Position numbers and translations under genes: made by a program. Positions 26,114 through 29,726 of a stretch of DNA of 29,726 nucleotides are shown here, piece by piece. Position 1 is the stretch's first letter, and each line of letters begins with the position of its first letter. The stretch is from the NCBI GenBank assembly GCA_021808195.1, contig JAKBCE010000040.1, forward strand, positions 1-29,726, in the 5' to 3' direction. This stretch comes from Pseudomonadota bacterium (GTDB lineage Bacteria; Pseudomonadota; Gammaproteobacteria; Steroidobacterales; Steroidobacteraceae). The notes beneath the pieces are model-generated. The model made no database searches. It saw only the letters and a program-made list of their open reading frames with translations, and was not told where the DNA came from.

Positions 26114-26155
26114 ATTGGCCCCCCGCAACCGGGGTTCAATGGATACGGAGCACTT

Positions 26156-26419
26156 GTGGCCAACACGAAGTCCGCCGAAAAGGCGGCCCTCCAAGCGGAA
26201 AAACATCGCGCGCGCAACGTCGCGCTGCGCTCACGCATGCGCACGGTCGTGCGTAATGTGAACACTGCCATCGCCGGTGGCGACAAGCCTGCCGCCGAGG
26301 CCAGCTACCGCACGGCCGTGCCCGTCATCGACTCGCTCGTCAACAAGCGCATCATTCATCGGAACAAGGCCGCTCGTCACAAGAGCCATATGGCGGCCCG
26401 CATCCGCGCGATGGCGTAA
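26156..26419 (+). CDS. rpsT: 30S ribosomal protein S20
   Basis: The 87-residue S20 protein with its basic N terminus MANTKSAEKAALQAEKHRARN and C-terminal NKAARHKSHMAARI. It binds 16S rRNA early in 30S assembly. The start is GTG (26156), with ACGGAG 5 nt upstream; in Escherichia coli rpsT also begins with a weak codon, UUG, which takes part in self-regulation, so a non-ATG start is in character. The gene stands alone, divergent from ribF and convergent with obgE across a 79-nt gap with no clear terminator. Confidence 0.96.
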   Translation: MANTKSAEKAALQAEKHRARNVALRSRMRTVVRNVNTAIAGGDKPAAEASYRTAVPVIDSLVNKRIIHRNKAARHKSHMAARIRAMA

Positions 26420-26498
26420 GCGGGGCTCGCCGTGGACGTCAGCGGCAAGACGCGCTCGACCGTCCCGGCCCCGCACCCGGTGTTGATTGCCGCCAAGC

Positions 26499-27638
<1,140 letters not shown>

Positions 27639-27663
27639 TCACGCAGCTCCCTGACGGCTCGGA

Positions 27664-27936
27664 TTACGCTTGCGCGGCTGCCTCGGGCAGCACGTTCACG
27701 TAGGTGCGCTGCTCGAGCCCCTTACGCTGGAAGTGCACCGTGCCGGCCACCTTCGCAAACAGCGTGTGGTCGGTGCCGATGCCGACGTTCGAGCCGGGGC
27801 GCATGTGGGTGCCGCGCTGACGGACCAGGATGTTGCCGGCGAGCACGTGCTCACCGCCGAAGCGCTTCACGCCCAGTCGCTTGGAATGGGATTCGCGGCC
27901 GTTCTTGGTACTGCCGCCTGCCTTTTTATGTGCCAT
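27664..27936 (-). CDS. rpmA: 50S ribosomal protein L27
   Basis: The 90-residue L27 with [20 protein letters not shown] and [20 protein letters not shown]. Its N terminus reaches the peptidyl-transferase centre. It begins directly MAHKKAGG, with no cleaved leader of the Firmicutes kind. It lies 31 nt after rplU. Confidence 0.97.
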   Translation of the reverse strand: MAHKKAGGSTKNGRESHSKRLGVKRFGGEHVLAGNILVRQRGTHMRPGSNVGIGTDHTLFAKVAGTVHFQRKGLEQRTYVNVLPEAAAQA

Positions 27937-27967
27937 GTGTGCCGTCTTCCGATCGAATGGGGGCGCT

Positions 27968-28282
27968 TCAACCCGCGCTGATACCCGTCACCTTCACCTC
28001 GGTGAAGCACTGACGGTGCGTCTTCTGGCGCAGGTAATGGGCGCGCCGCTTGAACTTCACCACCGAGACCTTGCGGCCCTTGCCGTGGCGAACCACGGTG
28101 GCGGTCACCTTGCCGCCCGCAACGAGCGGTTTGCCGAGCTTCACCTCGGCGCCCTCGCCGACGAGCAGCACCTGGTCGAACTCGACCGTGGCGCCCGGCT
28201 CGGCGTCCAATTTCTCGATGCGCAGCACCCCGTCCTGGGTCACGCGATACTGCTTTCCACCGGTGGCGATCACTGCGTACAT
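27968..28282 (-). CDS. rplU: 50S ribosomal protein L21
   Basis: The 104-residue L21 ([14 protein letters not shown] at the N terminus, KVVKFKRR-like RNA-binding segment and [15 protein letters not shown] at the C terminus), bound to 23S rRNA. It is first in rplU-rpmA-(terminator)-obgE and divergent from ispB, as in many gammaproteobacteria. Confidence 0.97.
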   Translation of the reverse strand: MYAVIATGGKQYRVTQDGVLRIEKLDAEPGATVEFDQVLLVGEGAEVKLGKPLVAGGKVTATVVRHGKGRKVSVVKFKRRAHYLRQKTHRQCFTEVKVTGISAG

Positions 28283-28324
28283 AAGCTATTGAACCAGAAC
28301 GAGGGTCTTGACGAAAGGGCGGGC

Positions 28325-28353
28325 ATTCTACTGAGCGGGGCAGCGCCGGTCAA
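28325..28353 (-). promoter_or_regulatory. Sigma70 promoter of rplU-rpmA
   Basis: On the minus strand TTGACC (28348-28353), a 17-bp spacer and TAGAAT (28325-28330) lie about 43 nt before the rplU ATG. Spacing is ideal and both boxes are near consensus. Confidence 0.72.
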
Positions 28354-28498
28354 ACGCAGGTTGCATCCTCTGCATCCGGCCGGCATTCCAGTCGTCCCGC
28401 CGGGATATTTTGCCGGAAATACCTTTTTCACGCGCTTGTGCGTGCGGTGCACGTCCCGGTCGGCTACGATGCGCGGCTGTATTGAAAGTTCCCCCATA

Positions 28499-29461
28499 AT
28501 GACCCTGGAAGAAATACGAGCGCTTGTCGAGGCCGATCTGGCTGCCGTCGACGAGGTGATCCGCCAGCGCCTCAAGAGCGCGGTCCCGCTAGTCGACCAA
28601 GTCGCCGAGCACATCATCGCCGGCGGCGGCAAGCGGCTGCGACCGTTGCTGGTGGTGCTCGCCGGACGCGCCTGCGGGCATCGTGCGGGGCACATCGAGG
28701 CGGCGGCCTTCATCGAGTTCATCCACACCGCCACGCTGCTGCATGATGATGTGGTCGATGGCTCCTCGCTGCGGCGCGGGCGCTACACGGCCAATGAGGT
28801 CTTCGGCAACCAAGCGAGCGTCCTGGTCGGTGACTTCGTGTACTCGCGGGCCTTTCAAATGATGGCCTCGCTCACCTCCCAGCCCGTGATGGAAATCATG
28901 GCTGAGGCGACCAATGTGATCGCCGAAGGCGAGGTGATGCAGCTGATGAATGCGCATGATCCGCAGACGAGCGAGCAGCGCTACCTCGAAGTGATCTATC
29001 GCAAGACGGCCAAGCTGTTCGAGGCGGGCGGAGAAGTGGCGGCCGTGCTCGCCGGCGGTCCGCAGCCCCTGCGCCAGGCGCTCGCCGCGTATGGCCGGCA
29101 CCTTGGCACCGCCTACCAACTCGTCGATGACGTGCTCGATTACCGCTCCAACCCCGCCGAGCGGGGCAAGAACCTGGGCGATGACCTCGCCGAGGGCAAG
29201 CCGACACTGCCGCTCATTCATGCGCTGCGCCGCGGGAGCGAATCGCAGCGCGCGGTCATCCGCCAAGCCATCGAGCAGGGCGGCGCAGAGCTCGAGCCCA
29301 TCATCAACGCGATCGAGTCGACCGGCGGACTCGACTATACGGCCCGCCTCGCCCAGGACGCAGCCGACCATGCCCTGGAATCGCTCAAGGCACTGCCCGA
29401 CACGCCTTACAAGCGTGGCCTGGCGGCGCTTGCGCACTTCGCCGTCGAGCACACCACCTGA
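28499..29461 (+). CDS. ispB: Octaprenyl/polyprenyl diphosphate synthase
   Basis: Builds the isoprenoid side chain of ubiquinone from FPP and IPP. The 320-residue protein has the two aspartate-rich motifs DDVVD (Asp83-Asp87) and DDVLD (Asp210-Asp214), plus GGGKRLRP and KTAKLFEAG. It aligns from end to end with Escherichia coli IspB, beginning MTLEEI at ATG 28499; the ribosome site is weak (GAAAG). An upstream in-frame extension is a shadow of rplU and the intergenic region. It is transcribed away from rplU; the 216-nt gap shows the rplU promoter and no clear ispB promoter. Its chain length cannot be told from the sequence alone. Confidence 0.96.
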   Translation: MTLEEIRALVEADLAAVDEVIRQRLKSAVPLVDQVAEHIIAGGGKRLRPLLVVLAGRACGHRAGHIEAAAFIEFIHTATLLHDDVVDGSSLRRGRYTANEVFGNQASVLVGDFVYSRAFQMMASLTSQPVMEIMAEATNVIAEGEVMQLMNAHDPQTSEQRYLEVIYRKTAKLFEAGGEVAAVLAGGPQPLRQALAAYGRHLGTAYQLVDDVLDYRSNPAERGKNLGDDLAEGKPTLPLIHALRRGSESQRAVIRQAIEQGGAELEPIINAIESTGGLDYTARLAQDAADHALESLKALPDTPYKRGLAALAHFAVEHTT

Positions 29462-29511
29462 GGGACTGGCTGGCATGCGGCGCGGCCAGAAAGAAACACA
29501 TGCGATCGGCA

Positions 29512-29540
29512 TTGAAGCGTACGCTGCGCTTCAGTACACT
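29512..29540 (+). promoter_or_regulatory. Candidate promoter of tRNA-Pro
   Basis: TTGAAG (29512-29517), a 17-bp spacer and TACACT (29535-29540), followed by an all-GC discriminator (GCGCCGCC). A GC-rich discriminator is typical of stable-RNA promoters under stringent control. The tRNA begins 62 nt after the -10. Confidence 0.6.
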
Positions 29541-29602
29541 GCGCCGCCCCGCCCCCGTGTGCCGTTCGCGGCCCCACCCGGGACGGCGGGAGATTTCCAG
29601 CT

Positions 29603-29679
<77 letters not shown>

Positions 29680-29726
29680 ATAAAATCAGTCACTTATCCG
29701 TTTTAGGCCAACACTAGCAATCGCCG

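Noticed and set aside
26420..26498. GCGGGGC and GCCCCGC between rpsT and obgE as a bidirectional terminator
   Set aside because: The arms are separated by more than 40 nt and there is no T-run on either strand.

Overview
The window is high-GC gammaproteobacterial chromosome. The evidence is the gene order of two conserved blocks (trigger factor, ClpP, ClpX, Lon; and IspB, L21, L27, ObgE, S20, RibF, IleS, LspA, IspH) and an aa3-family oxidase operon of bacterial type. The exact lineage cannot be named from the sequence alone; gene order recalls Pseudomonas/Xanthomonas/Nevskia-like groups.

Left (1-7071): the 3' end of a DUF4143-type ATPase gene, a tRNA-Val(UAC), then the protein quality-control block tig-clpP-clpX-lon read leftward, headed by a tRNA-Leu(UAG). 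The hupB gene that usually follows lon is absent.

Middle left (7072-8810): a small accessory patch. It holds a doubtful small gene on the minus strand, a LexA-like palindrome overlapping a possible minus-strand promoter, a phage-type XRE regulator with an apparently leaderless promoter, and a soluble histidine kinase with no sensor domain and no partner response regulator.

Centre (8937-17474): a copper and respiration block. It contains a CopZ-like copper chaperone, a periplasmic DsbG/DsbC-like protein, a CopA copper-exporting ATPase, and the caa3-type cytochrome oxidase operon coxB (with fused cytochrome c), coxA, coxC, ctaG. The copZ-like gene and copA share a recognisable MerR-family promoter design (TTGAC(C/T), 20-bp spacer, CTCCAGGG right half-site), so one metal-sensing regulator encoded elsewhere probably switches both.

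Centre right (17353-20715): an unusual SARP/BTAD regulator with a degenerate nucleotide-cyclase domain and no P-loop ATPase domain, preceded by a MarR-family gene on the same strand, then an LpxL-type lipid A acyltransferase.

Right (20712-29726): the isoprenoid, lipoprotein and translation block: ispH-lspA-ileS with overlapping stops and starts, then ribF, divergent rpsT, obgE-rpmA-rplU, divergent ispB, and a tRNA-Pro(CGG). Composition becomes AT-richer directly after the tRNA-Pro, which could mark the edge of an integrated element outside the window.

Most of the window is core genome. The parts worth a second look are the shared MerR-type promoters, the truncated SARP-cyclase regulator, and the 7.1-8.1 kb regulatory patch.
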